A stretch of DNA of 64,000 nt. Origin: Nannocystis sp. (GTDB lineage: Bacteria > Myxococcota_A > Polyangia > Nannocystales > Nannocystaceae). The notes beneath the pieces were generated by a model. It saw only the letters and a list, made by a program, of their open reading frames with translations, ran no database searches and was not told where the DNA came from. Positions 47,300-57,462 of this stretch are shown piece by piece (position 1 is the first letter of the stretch; every line of letters starts with the position of its first letter). The position numbers were made by a program, and so were the translations under genes. The stretch lies in the NCBI GenBank assembly GCA_016712315.1, contig JADJRG010000017.1:496001-560000 (forward strand), in the 5' to 3' direction.

Positions 47300-48412
47300 A
47301 TGGACGCCGCCGAGACCCTTGTCACCACCGCCCCTGACTTCGCCTTGGTCGAGGCCGCCCGGGGGGGCGATCCTCGGGCGCTCCGCCGGATCCACGATGA
47401 GCATCGCGATCGCGTGCGGGCGTACCTGTACCGCCTGATCGGCCGCGACGCGGAGCTCGACGACCTGGCGCAGATCGTCTTCGCCAAGGCTTTTATGTCT
47501 CTTGGGACATTTCGTGGAGAGTCCAAGGTGAGCACCTGGCTCTACAAGATCGCGATCAACTGCGCCCGCAACCACCGCGGCCGCGGGCGCCGGATGAAGA
47601 TGCTGGGGGCGTTCGAGATCTTCGCCAGGAGCTGCGGGGGCGGGGCCGAGCGCCGCGATCCGGGGGCGGCGAGCGAGGCGATCCTGCTGCTCCAGCAGCT
47701 CCGCCCGGACTTGCGCGAGATCTTCGTGCTCTATCACCACGAGGGGTTGACCCTCCAAGAGATCTCGGAGGTGAGCGAGGCGCCGATCTCGACGGTGAGC
47801 GATCGCCTCGCCCGCGCGCGCAAAGAGCTGCAGCGGCTGGCCAACCGGCGGCGTCCTGCGCCTGTCTCTTCAGACAGGAGGAGCGAGGGCGCGCTGGCGC
47901 TTAGCGCGTGGGCAGGGGTGAGCCGTCGATCAGGCGGCCAGCGCCTCGGCGTTGAGCTCGAGCCAGCGCATGACGTCGCTTCGGCGCAGCAGGCCGACCA
48001 AGCGGCCGTGCTGGACGACCGGGAGCTGGCCGACCTCGCGGCGGGCGAGCAGGCGGAGGCCGGCGACGGCGGGCTCCTCCGGGCCGATCACGGCGAGATC
48101 GGCGAGCGGGGTCATGATCTCGGCGACGGTCGCGCCGAGCCAACGATCGCGCGGGATCTTGCGCACGTCTTCGAGGCAGACGAGGCCGATCAGGCGCTGG
48201 TCGTCGTCGACGACCGGGAAGGCGCGGGCGTCGCTGCCGAGGAGGTGGGCGTCGATCAGCAGGCCGATCGGCAGGTCGGCGGCGACGACGGCGGGGCTGC
48301 GCGCCATCAGGCGAGCGACGCGGACGCCCGAGAGGAGCTGCTCGGTGAGCAAGTGGCGGTAGCTCTCGCGCGCGGCGTTGTTGAGGAAGAAGCCGATGAA
48401 GATCAGCCATAA
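47300..48412 (+). CDS. ECF RNA polymerase sigma factor; frame runs on antisense into the site-2 protease gene
   Basis: Residues about 10-190 form an ECF-type sigma factor. Region 2 is RRIHDEHRDRVRAYLYRL, DLAQIVFAKAF and VSTWLYKIAINCARNHRG. Region 4 is LPDLREIFVLYHHEGLTLQE, ISEVSEAPISTVSDRLARAR. The frame does not stop after region 4 but stays open for another ~165 codons, giving 370 residues. That tail is Ala/Asp/Glu/Val-rich, has no recognisable fold and lies mostly antisense to the protease gene ending at 47930. It looks like an antisense shadow. A one-base shift near 47860-47900 would end the protein at the TAG at 47902 or the TGA at 47919, about 200 residues, the normal ECF length. Either a sequence error or a natural overlap is possible. 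No anti-sigma factor is adjacent. Confidence 0.8.
   Translation: MDAAETLVTTAPDFALVEAARGGDPRALRRIHDEHRDRVRAYLYRLIGRDAELDDLAQIVFAKAFMSLGTFRGESKVSTWLYKIAINCARNHRGRGRRMKMLGAFEIFARSCGGGAERRDPGAASEAILLLQQLRPDLREIFVLYHHEGLTLQEISEVSEAPISTVSDRLARARKELQRLANRRRPAPVSSDRRSEGALALSAWAGVSRRSGGQRLGVELEPAHDVASAQQADQAAVLDDRELADLAAGEQAEAGDGGLLRADHGEIGERGHDLGDGRAEPTIARDLAHVFEADEADQALVVVDDREGAGVAAEEVGVDQQADRQVGGDDGGAARHQASDADAREELLGEQVAVALARGVVEEEADEDQP
47861..47878. terminator. Hairpin at the end of the sigma factor domain
   Basis: CCTGTCT at 47861-47867 pairs perfectly with AGACAGG at 47872-47878 around a CTTC loop. It lies right after sigma region 4 and just before the convergent protease stop, where a terminator would be expected if the sigma gene ended there. 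No T-run follows, so it is terminator-like only. Confidence 0.4.
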
Positions 48413-49114
48413 GCCCTGGCCGAGGCCGGAGGCGAGGCCTGGAGGCGGTCGGCCGAGCGCCGAGGCGACGCCGCTGAAGATGAGCAACCAGGCGATCACA
48501 CGGCCGACGGTGGAGGCGACGCGGGTCGCGGCGGTGAGGTCGCCCAAAACGCGCCAGAGCACCGCGCGGAGGACGCGGCCGCCGTCGAGGGGGAAGCCGG
48601 GGATCATGTTGAAGAACGCGAGCAGGAGGTTCACCGGGCCGACCCAGGCGAGGATCGTCGCCGCGGGCCCGAGGCCGGCGAAGAAGGCGGTGGGGTCGTC
48701 GCTGTTGATCGGGCCGGCGAGCCAACCGCCCGCGAGCGTGAAGCTGACGCCGATCAGCAGGCTGGCGATCGGCCCCGCGATCGCCATCCAGAACTCGGAG
48801 CGGGCGGAGGGCGGCTCGTTCTCCATGCTGGCGACGCCGCCGAAGAGGAAGAGGGTGATCGTGCGGACGGTGATCCCGTAGCGGCGACCGACCAGCGAGT
48901 GGGCGAGCTCGTGGGCGACGATCGAGGACAAGAAGACCAGCGCCGCGGCGACCGCGACCGCCCAGGAGAGGCTCGGCGACCACTCCGGGTGCCAGGCGGG
49001 GAACACCGCGCCGCCGAGCTGGTAGACCAGCAGCCCGAAGATCACGAGCACGCTCCAGTCGAGGATGATCTCAATACCAAAGAGCTTGCCGAGGACGATC
49101 CCGCGCTTCATCAA
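47930..49114 (-). CDS. Site-2 protease family M50 with tandem CBS domains
   Basis: The 394-residue intramembrane metalloprotease of the SpoIVFB-like group. The zinc motif is AHELAHSLVG (HExxH) in an early membrane helix, and the second site is MIPGFPLDGGRVLRA with the conserved Asp. Around six hydrophobic segments are seen. The C-terminal ~140 residues are two CBS domains (VVAADLPIGLLIDAHLLGSD, VDDDQRLIGLVCLEDVRKIP, VIGPEEPAVAGLRLLARREV, VVQHGRLVGLLRRSDVMRWL), which commonly bind ATP or AMP and would tune activity by energy charge. Consecutive ATGs at 49114 and 49111 are possible starts. It converges on and overlaps the open frame of the ECF sigma factor, a possible functional pairing. Confidence 0.9.
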   Translation of the reverse strand: MMKRGIVLGKLFGIEIILDWSVLVIFGLLVYQLGGAVFPAWHPEWSPSLSWAVAVAAALVFLSSIVAHELAHSLVGRRYGITVRTITLFLFGGVASMENEPPSARSEFWMAIAGPIASLLIGVSFTLAGGWLAGPINSDDPTAFFAGLGPAATILAWVGPVNLLLAFFNMIPGFPLDGGRVLRAVLWRVLGDLTAATRVASTVGRVIAWLLIFSGVASALGRPPPGLASGLGQGLWLIFIGFFLNNAARESYRHLLTEQLLSGVRVARLMARSPAVVAADLPIGLLIDAHLLGSDARAFPVVDDDQRLIGLVCLEDVRKIPRDRWLGATVAEIMTPLADLAVIGPEEPAVAGLRLLARREVGQLPVVQHGRLVGLLRRSDVMRWLELNAEALAA

Positions 49115-49176
49115 GGCGCAAGCATGAGGGCATCCGCGGGTCTACACGGCCCGCAAAGAATGCACGGCGGGCGGCG

Positions 49177-50397
49177 TCAGCGTTGGCCGGCGCAGGGGCT
49201 GCCCTGCACGATCGTCACCGAGGCGCGGCTGGGGCTCATCGTCAGCACCTCAGGGCGCCCGTCGCGGTCGAGGTCGCCGATCCGGATGAGATCAGCGCGC
49301 TGGCCTAGCGCGGTCTCTTGGACCTTGGTGAGGCCGCCGCGGCGATCGCCGAGGAGCACCGCGAGGCCGTCGCCGCTGGCGCGACGGCTGATGAGATCGG
49401 CGGCGCCGTCGCCGTCGAGGTCCGCGAGCCGGAGCTCGGCGGGGCTGGGGGGGCCGAAGTAGCGGACGCCGAGGAAGCCGAGGGCGCCGTTGCCGAGCAA
49501 GAGGGCGGCGGCGGGCGGCGAGAGCTCGCCGCCGCTGGTGGTGAGGGCGACGAGGTCGAGGGCGCCGTCTTGGTTAAAATCAGCGGCGGCGAGCGCCCCG
49601 CCGCCCTCGCCGACCTCGATCCGCAGCTTCCGCTTGAAGGAGCCGTCGCCCTTGCCGAGGCTGATGTTGACGAGCGCGCGGCCGCGGCGCTCGTCGAGGG
49701 TGATGAGGTCGGGGATCCGGTCGTTGTCGAGGTCATCGACGACGACCTTCGCGGGTGAGGTGGGATCGCCGAGATCATGGCGATGCGCGAGCTTCAGCTC
49801 GCCGCGGCCGTCGCCGATCAAGGATGAGATCTCCCGACCATCGCGCGAAAAAACTACCGCGTCGGGTAGACCGTTGGCGTCGAGATCGCGGAGCAAGACC
49901 GCGCCTGGCTCGCGCCTGAGCGGTGCGGCGCCGGCGATGAAGCCGCCAGCGCCGTCGCCGAGCAGGACGTGGAGGGCGCTGGGCTCGCGCGAGGAGGCGG
50001 GGGCGCTGGCGACGACGAGGTCGGCGGCGCCGTCGAGGTTGAGATCTGCGGCCGCGAGGGCGACGGGGGCGCCGTTGAGGTTGAGCGTGGTGGTGCGGGT
50101 GAGGCCGCCGCGGCCGTCGTTGAAGGCGAAGACGAGCGCCGCGCCGCTCGGGCCGGCGGCGATCAGGGCGAGGTCGAGCGCGCCGTCGCGGTCAAAGTCG
50201 GCGAGCACCGCGTCCGTGGGGGCGCCTGGGAGGGGCGTCGTCGCGACTTCGCGCAGGCACAGGCCGGCGCCGGCCTCGGCGCCGAGCACCGCCGGCAACG
50301 CTTGCTTCAGCGGGGTCCTGACCGTTGGAACACATGCACTTAAGGCCAGAGCCGCGAGCGCGGCGGCGGCGAGGGGGCGGAGGCGAGGCGGGGACAT
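49177..50397 (-). CDS. FG-GAP/VCBS-repeat lipoprotein
   Basis: The 406-residue protein begins at an ATG at 50395-50397, giving a signal peptide with lipobox ending LSAC. Seven repeats of the calcium-loop form (DFDRDGALDLAL, DLNLDGAADLVV, DLDANGLPDAVV, DLDNDRIPDLIT, DFNQDGALDLVA, DLDGDGAADLIS, DLDRDGRPEVLT) indicate an integrin-like seven-bladed beta-propeller with Asp-rich loops. It probably sits on the cell surface with a binding or structural role. No enzymatic site is visible. The upstream gap to the OmpA-type gene at 50691 (about 290 bp) contains the G-rich tandem repeat at 50462-50488. Confidence 0.8.
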   Translation of the reverse strand: MSPPRLRPLAAAALAALALSACVPTVRTPLKQALPAVLGAEAGAGLCLREVATTPLPGAPTDAVLADFDRDGALDLALIAAGPSGAALVFAFNDGRGGLTRTTTLNLNGAPVALAAADLNLDGAADLVVASAPASSREPSALHVLLGDGAGGFIAGAAPLRREPGAVLLRDLDANGLPDAVVFSRDGREISSLIGDGRGELKLAHRHDLGDPTSPAKVVVDDLDNDRIPDLITLDERRGRALVNISLGKGDGSFKRKLRIEVGEGGGALAAADFNQDGALDLVALTTSGGELSPPAAALLLGNGALGFLGVRYFGPPSPAELRLADLDGDGAADLISRRASGDGLAVLLGDRRGGLTKVQETALGQRADLIRIGDLDRDGRPEVLTMSPSRASVTIVQGSPCAGQR

Positions 50398-50461
50398 CGG
50401 GCTGCGAACGATCACGGCGAGGTTCCTCTTACACGACTTTCGGGCGGCTGATCGCGGCGCT

Positions 50462-50488
50462 GGGCGGGCGGGCGGGCGGGCGGGCGGG
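50462..50488 (+). repeat. Seven GGGC tandem repeats, G-quadruplex-capable
   Basis: Seven GGG runs separated by single C residues lie between two divergent genes, about 65 bp upstream of the FG-GAP lipoprotein start and 200 bp upstream of the OmpA-type gene. Four or more GGG runs with one-base loops meet the usual G-quadruplex sequence criterion. The rest of the 50398-50690 gap holds nothing else I can identify. Confidence 0.8.
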
Positions 50489-50690
50489 CGCGAGCCGGGA
50501 GGTGTGATGAGCGCCACTAAAACGAAAGGGGCTCGGCGGGTGGTCACTGCTGCACATGCATGGAAGAGCGCGATTGCGAGAGGCGGGCGCGATCGCGATA
50601 CTTGCCCTGTGTGACCGGATCAAGCAGGATGGCGCCACGACGCGCCCTCGGCGCGCGCAACTTCAGTCAGACCAACGAGAATTATCCAAC

Positions 50691-51506
50691 ATGCTCACAC
50701 TGACAGGAATCGCCTCGATCCTCGCCCTGACCCTCGCCGCCGAGGAGCCGCAGAGCGGCGCTGGCGCGGAGGGGTCGCTCTCCTTCTCCACCGACAAGGG
50801 CGCCGACGCTGACGGCAAGGCCAAGGGCAAGGGCAAGCCGGCCGATCAGAGCGGCACCCCGTGGATCAAGCGCTATCGGCCCGAGCGTATGATGATGGAG
50901 CTCGGCGTCTTCGGCGGCATCATGCTGCCCAGCAAGCAGCACGAGTTCTACGACCCGGTCAACCCGTGGCAGCCCTACGCGAAGATCGTGCCGGACGTCG
51001 GCCTGCGCTTCGGCTTCTACCCGCTTCGAGTCTTCGGGATCGAGGCTGAGGGCGCGGTGATGCCGGGCAAGACCGACGACGGCGTCGGCGCGACGCTGTT
51101 CGGCGCTCGCGGCTACCTGTTGGCCCAGCTCCCCTACCGGATCGCCCCGTTCGCGCTGGCCGGTATCGGGATGCTCGGCGGCTCGGGCGCGTCGCTCGGC
51201 ACCGACATCGACCCGGTCCTGCACTTCGGCGGCGGCGTGAAGTTCTTCATCAACCGGCTGGTCGCCCTGCGCCTCGACGTGCGCAATAACGTCTCGGCGG
51301 CCCGCGGCCTCGCGAACGGCCGCACCAACAACCTCGAGTTCTTGCTCGGCCTCTCGATCACCCTCGGCCGCAAGAAGGGCGAGGAGAAGCCGCTGATCGA
51401 CACCGACGGCGACGGCCTCTACGACCCGGGCCAGGGCCTGCGCAAGAGCGAAGAGGACATTGCCCGAACGAGCCGGGGCCGCGCTCGAACCAAGGCTGCC
51501 CGCTGA
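50691..51506 (+). CDS. OmpA-family protein, N-terminal part (frameshifted)
   Basis: Start ATG at 50691 opens a protein with a short hydrophobic leader, a Lys/Gly-rich linker, and an outer-membrane beta-barrel region (MMMELGVFGGIMLPSKQHEF, VPDVGLRFGFYPLRVFGIEA, GAMLFGARG-type strands, FLLGLSITLG). The barrel is followed by thrombospondin type-3 calcium repeats (DTDGDGLYDPGQG). Frame 3 stops at 51504-51506 because one base appears lost near 51461, where the first repeat reads ACATTGCCC and the later repeats read ACAAGTGCCC. The next repeat continues in frame 2 until about 51560, where one extra base restores frame 3. The C-terminal OmpA domain is the next entry. Read with the two indels undone, the protein would be a roughly 510-residue OmpA-like cell wall-linking porin. 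Confidence 0.8.
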   Translation: MLTLTGIASILALTLAAEEPQSGAGAEGSLSFSTDKGADADGKAKGKGKPADQSGTPWIKRYRPERMMMELGVFGGIMLPSKQHEFYDPVNPWQPYAKIVPDVGLRFGFYPLRVFGIEAEGAVMPGKTDDGVGATLFGARGYLLAQLPYRIAPFALAGIGMLGGSGASLGTDIDPVLHFGGGVKFFINRLVALRLDVRNNVSAARGLANGRTNNLEFLLGLSITLGRKKGEEKPLIDTDGDGLYDPGQGLRKSEEDIARTSRGRARTKAAR

Positions 51507-51659
51507 TCGACAGCGACGGCGACGGCCTCTGGGATCCGGGCCAAGGCGCGCTTAGCGAACGAAGAGGACAAGTGCCCGAACGAGCCGGGCCCGCGCGAGA
51601 CGCAGGGCTGCCCGCTCAAGGACAGCGACGGCGACGGCCTCTACGACCCCGGCCAGGGC

Positions 51660-52220
51660 TTGCCCGAGGCGCAGGTCGACAAGTGCCCGAACGAGCCGGG
51701 CCCGCGCGAGCTGCAGGGCTGCCCGCCGAAGGACACCGACGGCGACGGCTTCTTCGACCCGGGCCAGGGCCTCACGCCCGAGGACAAGTGCCCCGCCGAG
51801 CCCGAGTCCTTCAACGGCTATCAGGACGGCGACGGCTGCCCAGACGAGGTCCCGGCGAACGTCAAGAAGTTCACCGGCGTGGTCAAGGGGATCAACTTCG
51901 ACGTCGACAAGGACACCATCCGCCCGAACCTGAAGGGGACCCTCGACTCCGCGGTGAAGGTGCTGAAGGAGTTCGACGTGAAGATCGAGATCTCCGGCCA
52001 CACCGACTCCGACGGCGCGGCGGACCACAACCGCGACCTCTCCAAGCGCCGCGCCGAGGCGGTCAAGAAGTACTTGGTCGACAACGGGATCGACGGGGGA
52101 CGGATCACCACCGTCGGCTACGGCCCCGACAAGCCGATCGCGGACAACAAGACCAAGCGCGGCAAGGCGGAGAACCGGCGGATCGAGTTCCGCCTGCTCA
52201 CCGGCGAGCTGAGCAAGTAA
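51660..52220 (+). CDS. OmpA-family protein, C-terminal part (frameshifted)
   Basis: This frame is the same as that of 50691-51506 and is open from 51507, with a TTG at 51660 as the first reasonable start if read alone. It encodes the last type-3 repeats (KDTDGDGFFDPGQG and neighbours), then the OmpA/MotB peptidoglycan-binding domain (VVKGINFDVDKDTIRPN, KIEISGHTDSDGAADHN, SKRRAEAVKKYLVDNGI, RRIEFRLLTGELSK). The two peptidoglycan-contact residues, Asp in HTDS and Arg in ENRRIEF, are present. It most likely belongs to one gene with the preceding part. A terminator follows 32 bp after the stop. Confidence 0.8.
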   Translation: MPEAQVDKCPNEPGPRELQGCPPKDTDGDGFFDPGQGLTPEDKCPAEPESFNGYQDGDGCPDEVPANVKKFTGVVKGINFDVDKDTIRPNLKGTLDSAVKVLKEFDVKIEISGHTDSDGAADHNRDLSKRRAEAVKKYLVDNGIDGGRITTVGYGPDKPIADNKTKRGKAENRRIEFRLLTGELSK

Positions 52221-52251
52221 GCGCTCAGGCGCCGACGCTGCGCCGACATCG

Positions 52252-52287
52252 AAGAGCCGCGGGCCTCGCCTCGCGGCTCTTTTTTTT
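52252..52287 (+). terminator. Rho-independent terminator after the OmpA-type gene
   Basis: AAGAGCCGCG at 52252-52261 pairs with CGCGGCTCTT at 52272-52281 around a 10-base loop, and the run of T continues to 52287. This is the clearest intrinsic terminator in the window. Confidence 0.9.
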
Positions 52288-52335
52288 GGGGGTCAACGCG
52301 TCGTGGTCGCCGCGTCGCCGCGAGGACCGAAGCGC

Positions 52336-53214
52336 TCAGGCCCGGGCGCGCCGCTCGGCCCGCTGGAAGAGCAGGACGCCGACGAGCACCATCGCGCCGC
52401 CCGTGAGGGTGAGGGCGCCGAGGCGCTCGGCCTTGAAGACGAAGCCGAGGAGGAGGGCGATCGGCGGGGTGAGGATCGCGATCAGGGCCATCAAGGTGGC
52501 GCTGAGCCGGCGCAGCAGGGAGTAGTAGATCAAGAACGTGACCACCGAGCCGAAGACCGCGAGGTAGGCGATCGAGAGCAGCACCGGCGCGCTCAAGGGC
52601 AGGCCCGACGCCCACTCGCCGCGCAGGCCGGCGAGGGTGAACAAGACGGCGCTGCCGCAGAGCATGCCGACGCCCGAGAGGAAGGCGGCGGGGATCCTCG
52701 CTCCGTCGCGCTTGATCCAGATCTGCGGGAAACCTTGGATCAGCACCGAGGCGGTGATGATCGCGACGCCGAGCAGGCTGTCCGCGCCGAGCTCGCGGAG
52801 GCTGCCGCTGTAGAGGACGACCAGGCCGGCGATCCCGAGCGCGATCGAGGCGATCTTGCCGAAGGTGAGGCGATCCCCGAGGAAGAAGTGGGCGAGCACG
52901 GCGACCCAGAAGGGGAAGAAGCCGAAGGTGAGCGAGCCGAGGCCCGAGGGCACGTAGAGGCCGCCGACGTAGGTGCAGCCGTAGCCGAGGCCGAAGGAGA
53001 GGCCGCCGAGCTGCAGCGCGAGGCGCCAGGCGGCGCGGTCGCGGAAGATCTGCGGCGATCGCCGCAGGGCGAGGGGCACGAGGATCAGCGCGGCGATGAG
53101 GAAGCGGGTAGCCGCGCCGAGCAGCGGCGGCATGCCGGCGTCGAGGCCGATCTTGATGGCGAGCCAGGTCGAGCCCCAGATCAGGCAGAGGAGGATGTAG
53201 CCGATGACCGCCAT
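52336..53214 (-). CDS. EamA/DMT family transporter
   Basis: The 292-residue membrane protein has about ten hydrophobic helices in two EamA repeats (for example IGYILLCLIWGSTWLAIKIG at the start and LSIAYLAVFGSVVTFLIYYS in the second half). The WGSTW motif near the N-terminus is typical of this family of metabolite exporters. The substrate cannot be told. The start ATG at 53214 is on the far side of a gap shared with the divergent uridine kinase. A basic C-terminus (RAERRARA) fits a cytosolic end. Confidence 0.88.
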   Translation of the reverse strand: MAVIGYILLCLIWGSTWLAIKIGLDAGMPPLLGAATRFLIAALILVPLALRRSPQIFRDRAAWRLALQLGGLSFGLGYGCTYVGGLYVPSGLGSLTFGFFPFWVAVLAHFFLGDRLTFGKIASIALGIAGLVVLYSGSLRELGADSLLGVAIITASVLIQGFPQIWIKRDGARIPAAFLSGVGMLCGSAVLFTLAGLRGEWASGLPLSAPVLLSIAYLAVFGSVVTFLIYYSLLRRLSATLMALIAILTPPIALLLGFVFKAERLGALTLTGGAMVLVGVLLFQRAERRARA

Positions 53215-53380
53215 GCCGCCTCTTCAGCCGCGGAGCATAGCCGCGCCGGCGCGGCGACGGACGACCCTGCGCGCGTGCACCTCACTCCGCGATCGAGGGA
53301 CCCTCGTGACGGCGATCACGGGCGAGGGCCCGCGCGAATCCGCTTCCGAGGCCTCGGTCGCCGTGGTAGAGCCTGAGGCT

Positions 53381-54022
53381 ATGGCGGCTCTGGTGATCGG
53401 TATCGCAGGTGGGAGCGGCTCGGGCAAGACGACGATCGCGCGGAAGATCGCGGACGCGATCCCGGCCTCGGCGGTGACGATCCTCGAGCACGACGCGTAC
53501 TACCGCGATCGCCCGGATCTCAGCTACGACGACCGCTGTCAGCTCAATTTCGATCACCCGGACTCGCTCGAGACGGGGCTCTTGGCCGAGCAGCTCAGCC
53601 AGCTCCGCCGCGGCTTGCCGGTGCAGGTGCCGATCTACGACTTCAAGAGCCACCGCCGCTTGCCCGAGCGCAGACACATGGCGCCGACGCCGATCATCAT
53701 CGTCGAGGGGATCTTGGTGCTGGTGGATCCGCGGGTGCGCGAGCTGCTGGACGTGAAGGTCTTCGTCGATACGGATCCAGACATCCGCGCGTTCCGGCGG
53801 ATCCGCCGCGATATCGAGCAGCGCGGTCGCACCTTCGATTCGGTGCGCGAGCAGTACTATCGCAGCGTCCGGCCGATGCACCTGCAATTCGTCGAGCCGT
53901 CGAAGCGCTCGGCGGACCTGATCATCCCCGAGGGCGGCGAGAACGGGGTCGCGCTGGACCTGATCGTCTCGAAGCTGCAGAGCGTGCTGACAGCGCCGCC
54001 CCGCAGCGTCCGCTTGGCCTGA
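53381..54022 (+). CDS. udk: Uridine kinase
   Basis: The 213-residue enzyme phosphorylates uridine and cytidine in pyrimidine salvage. Walker A is GIAGGSGSGKTTIARKI (residues about 6-22). LEHDAYYRD and FDHPDSLETGLL are substrate-binding signatures of the family, followed by PIYDFKSHRR and IIVEGILVLVD. The lid region is RRIRRDIEQRGRTFDSVREQY. The ATG at 53381 gives the normal length. An upstream in-frame start at 53204 would add 59 Arg/Ala/Ser-rich residues and overlap the divergent transporter. It lies 79 bp upstream of icd. Confidence 0.93.
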   Translation: MAALVIGIAGGSGSGKTTIARKIADAIPASAVTILEHDAYYRDRPDLSYDDRCQLNFDHPDSLETGLLAEQLSQLRRGLPVQVPIYDFKSHRRLPERRHMAPTPIIIVEGILVLVDPRVRELLDVKVFVDTDPDIRAFRRIRRDIEQRGRTFDSVREQYYRSVRPMHLQFVEPSKRSADLIIPEGGENGVALDLIVSKLQSVLTAPPRSVRLA

Positions 54023-54101
54023 GCGGCCTGCACCAACGCGCGCCAAAGAGTGGTATACCCGCGCCCCGCAGCAGCCCTGCAAGCAAAGGACGAACCACGC
54101 G

Positions 54102-55352
<1,251 letters not shown>

Positions 55353-55376
55353 GCGGGCTCAAGGGCGAGTCGACGA

Positions 55377-55412
55377 TGAGCCGCGGCGCCGAGCGCGTCG
55401 CGGCTCAATCTC
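55377..55412 (+). terminator. Terminator-like hairpin after icd (E. coli type)
   Basis: TGAGCCGCG at 55377-55385 pairs with CGCGGCTCA at 55399-55407 around a 13-base loop, followed by ATCTCTTT. It lies 24 bp after the icd stop and just before the DUF2330 gene, so it should separate the two transcripts. Confidence 0.55.
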
Positions 55413-55425
55413 TTTGAGGTGTACG

Positions 55426-57003
<1,578 letters not shown>

Positions 57004-57009
57004 GCCGCG

Positions 57010-57414
57010 CTAGTTGATCGCGTACGGGGTCGAGAGGGTGAAGGGCGCGATCGCAGCGTCGATGGTGTCGCCGCGCTTGGTGACCATCTGATAGGAGCCC
57101 TGCATGGTGCCGAAGGGGGTGCGCAGCGGACAGAACGAGGTGTACTTGAAGCTCTCGCCGGGGGGCAGCACCGGCTGCACGCCGATGACTCCGGGGCCGC
57201 GCACCTCGTCGACCTTGCCGTTGGCGTCGGTGATCACCCAGTGGCGGCTGAGGAGTTGGACGGTCTCGGCGCCGGTGTTGGTGATCTCGATCGTGTAGCT
57301 GAAGAACCAGTGGTGGTCCTGCGGGCGCGAGTGATCGGGCGAGTAGCTCGAGGCCACGTGGACGCGGATGCCTTGGGTTGTCGCCTCAGAGGAGCTGGAC
57401 ACGGACGCCTGCAT
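57010..57414 (-). CDS. apaG: ApaG protein
   Basis: The 134-residue single-domain protein has an Ig-like fold of the ApaG/DUF525 family. Recognisable segments are YSPDHSRPQDHHWFFSYTIE, ENTGAETVQLLSRHWVITDA and GPGVIGVQPVLPPGESFKYT, including the conserved GxGVxGxxPxLxPGxxF pattern. In Salmonella ApaG affects Co/Mg transport, but its biochemical role is unclear and the family also appears in F-box proteins. It converges on the DUF2330 gene across 6 bp. No apaH or rsmA is adjacent. Confidence 0.92.
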   Translation of the reverse strand: MQASVSSSSEATTQGIRVHVASSYSPDHSRPQDHHWFFSYTIEITNTGAETVQLLSRHWVITDANGKVDEVRGPGVIGVQPVLPPGESFKYTSFCPLRTPFGTMQGSYQMVTKRGDTIDAAIAPFTLSTPYAIN

Positions 57415-57462
57415 ATCAGGCCGCCGGGGTTTCGGCTATTGGCGCGGCCTCGGCGGGGCGCG

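Noticed and set aside
51420..51790. Tandem ~110-bp near-identical repeats read as a possible CRISPR or satellite
   Set aside because: They encode thrombospondin type-3 calcium repeats of an OmpA-type protein. There are no spacers and no cas genes.
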